From assembly GCA_958448705.1 (NCBI GenBank), contig CAUDEY010000045.1:1-6444 (forward strand): 6,444 bases of DNA, written 5' to 3'. Shown piece after piece: positions 5,498-6,444 of this stretch. The notes beneath the pieces were generated by a model. It was not told where the DNA came from. It saw nothing but the letters and a program-made list of their open reading frames with translations, and did no database searches. Origin of the DNA: UMGS1322 sp900550765. GTDB lineage: Bacteria > Bacillota > Clostridia > Christensenellales > QALW01. The position numbers were made by a program, and so were the translations under genes. Every line of letters starts with the position of its first letter. Position 1 is the first letter of the stretch.

Positions 5498-5976
5498 GCG
5501 GTAAAAACCTCTGGTTAGCTTTTATAGCAGGTAATTCCTTTAACTTTAAGCAGCAGGGGAGAGGCGCAAAGGCCGTTTTTTGCGGTAAGAATCTTCGTTT
5601 GCAAAAGAATTTGACTGGAAATTGGTACGGTAGAAATCTCTGGATGGAAGGAAATGCCCTCTGCAAGCAGAAAAATAGAAAAAATAGATAAAATTTTCTC
5701 GGTAAGAACCTCTGCTTGGCGAAGCGTGAGAAAGCAGAAAAGAAAAAGAGCAGAGGTTACCGTTTTGTATGGGATCGTAGAAAAGTACGTTAAAAACCTC
5801 TGTATTAGGAGAAGGTGGGTGACGAGGGAGTACGAGAGAAGAAAGATGAGGGCACTATTTTTTACGGCGTAAGAACCTCAGGATAAAAGAAGTCTTGGAT
5901 AAGAACATTTGGTAATGCACAAAGCAGCACGGTACTTCCTTTGGAGGCTGCAAAAAAATCGCCGTAAAAACCTCGG
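5498..5976 (-). repeat. Dispersed iteron-like repeats
   Basis: About ten copies of a longer form, (G)CGGTAARAACCTCTG, are scattered here. Good copies lie at 5498-5513, 5582-5597, 5627-5642, 5699-5714, 5787-5802, 5866-5881 and 5961-5976. Degenerate copies lie at 5651-5663 and 5896-5911. A single opposite-orientation copy is at 5751-5762. All share the RAACCTCTG core with the phased cluster but add a CGGTA extension. Spacing is irregular (21 to 88 bp). Inferred role: extra Rep-binding sites that titrate Rep or pair copies (handcuffing) to control copy number. No gene overlaps them. Confidence 0.75.
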
Positions 5977-6373
5977 CTTTGGGGGCAACAATCAGGCGTT
6001 ATAAAATAGGGGCGGGGAAAAATCACTTTTTATGTTCAGAAAAGTCAAAAAGCACAGTTTTTGACCTTGATAGGGAGACAAAGAAGAGAAAATACGCGAA
6101 AGGAACATGCCGAATATACATTGAGAAAGACCAAAATATGCAAGAGGAGAAAAAAGAAAAATATATAAACGGAGAAATTTACGGAGAAAAAAATCAGATA
6201 ATGGTTGCAAATAAATCGGCGATGATACGAGATAAAATGCAGAGCAAATCGTGAGATCAACGATACTTAAAAGAGATTATTAACGCGAAAAAAATTAAAA
6301 GTCACGGAAGAAATGGCCGAAAAAGTGTTGGACAGAACGGGATGATGGAGGAAAAGGAAGCGGCAAAGAAAAG
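5977..6373. other. Purine-rich, apparently non-coding stretch
   Basis: The plus strand is strongly enriched in A and G, with many GAAAAA/AGAAGAG runs. A 91-codon frame at 5979-6254 exists but has no SD, and its lysine/glutamate-heavy product reflects the base skew, so it is not called. A ten-codon frame MAEKVLDRTG (ATG at 6313, preceded by GGAAGAA) is visible and could be the true, frameshifted start of the gene at the right edge. Confidence 0.4.
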
Positions 6374-6444
6374 GTGGCTGAAAACCAACGGCAATACCGC
6401 ATAATTCTAAGTGCCGATACGGCGAGCGAGGTGCGGCAGATGCT
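6374..6444 (+). CDS. Partial CDS at right edge, possible small DNA-binding protein
   Basis: From a GTG at 6374 the frame reads VAENQRQYRIILSADTASEVRQM and continues past the window. The frame is open upstream to a TAA at 6296-6298 but offers no ATG. The pattern (short polar start, strand YRIILSAD, then a helix) resembles the N-terminus of small ribbon-helix-helix plasmid or mobilisation proteins. GGAGG lies too far upstream (about 20 nt) to be an ideal SD. The start is uncertain, and only 23 residues are visible. Confidence 0.4.
   Translation, partial: MAENQRQYRIILSADTASEVRQM

Noticed and set aside
5421..5666. 81-codon minus-strand frame across dispersed iterons
   Set aside because: Its repeated RFLPQK-like words are just the iterons translated; no SD or family match.
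5203..5976. CRISPR array
   Set aside because: Repeats are short and degenerate, occur in both orientations and, beyond the 22-bp cluster, have irregular spacing; no cas genes.
5979..6254. 91-codon plus-strand frame
   Set aside because: No SD, no recognisable domain, and lysine/glutamate-rich content that follows from the purine-rich strand.

Overview
The window is the core of a low-copy replicon, probably a plasmid or plasmid-like element of a Gram-positive anaerobe (Bacillota, Clostridia-like). That taxonomic guess rests on the protein style (lysine- and glutamate-rich Rep, ParA and ParB), the moderate base composition and GGAGG-type ribosome binding sites. No species-level marker is present. 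All well-supported genes are on the minus strand, so the layout is best read from right to left.

Right half (about 5100-6000): this is a candidate origin. An extremely AT-rich tract (5151-5200) abuts five direct copies of a (C)AGAGGTTCTTTC iteron, spaced exactly 22 bp apart. These are followed by two inverted copies, also 22 bp apart, and then about ten more dispersed copies of a related, longer motif (CGGTAARAACCTCTG) out to 5976. I found no convincing gene between about 5100 and 6370. A partial plus-strand CDS probably begins near 6374 and runs off the right edge.

Middle (about 4560-5100): this is a scarred segment between iterons and rep. It holds a beta-galactosidase (GH2) fragment on the minus strand, a plus-strand fragment of an unrecognised protein, a GC-rich inverted repeat, and the presumed rep promoter and leader. 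The rep leader has an interesting layout. A six-codon reading frame has its SD in a small predicted hairpin, and its stop codon overlaps the rep start codon.

Left half (1-4563): a Rep_3-type initiator (519 aa, with a long C-terminal extension) ends at an intrinsic terminator. It is followed by a partition operon transcribed in the same direction from a near-perfect extended -10 promoter: parA (Walker ATPase), parB (GERRFRA-type ParB) and a third small gene whose product looks like a tandem ribbon-helix-helix DNA-binding protein. The three par cistrons are packed with 1-nt spacing or a 1-nt overlap. Three 20-bp direct repeats flank the par promoter and lie in its leader; they are the best candidates for an operator or centromere.

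Working model: Rep binds the iterons and opens the AT-rich tract. ParA, ParB and the small protein segregate the replicon through the 20-bp repeats. Rep supply is limited by a palindrome at the promoter and/or by leader-peptide coupling. The replication and partition families are well supported; the control mechanisms are inference.
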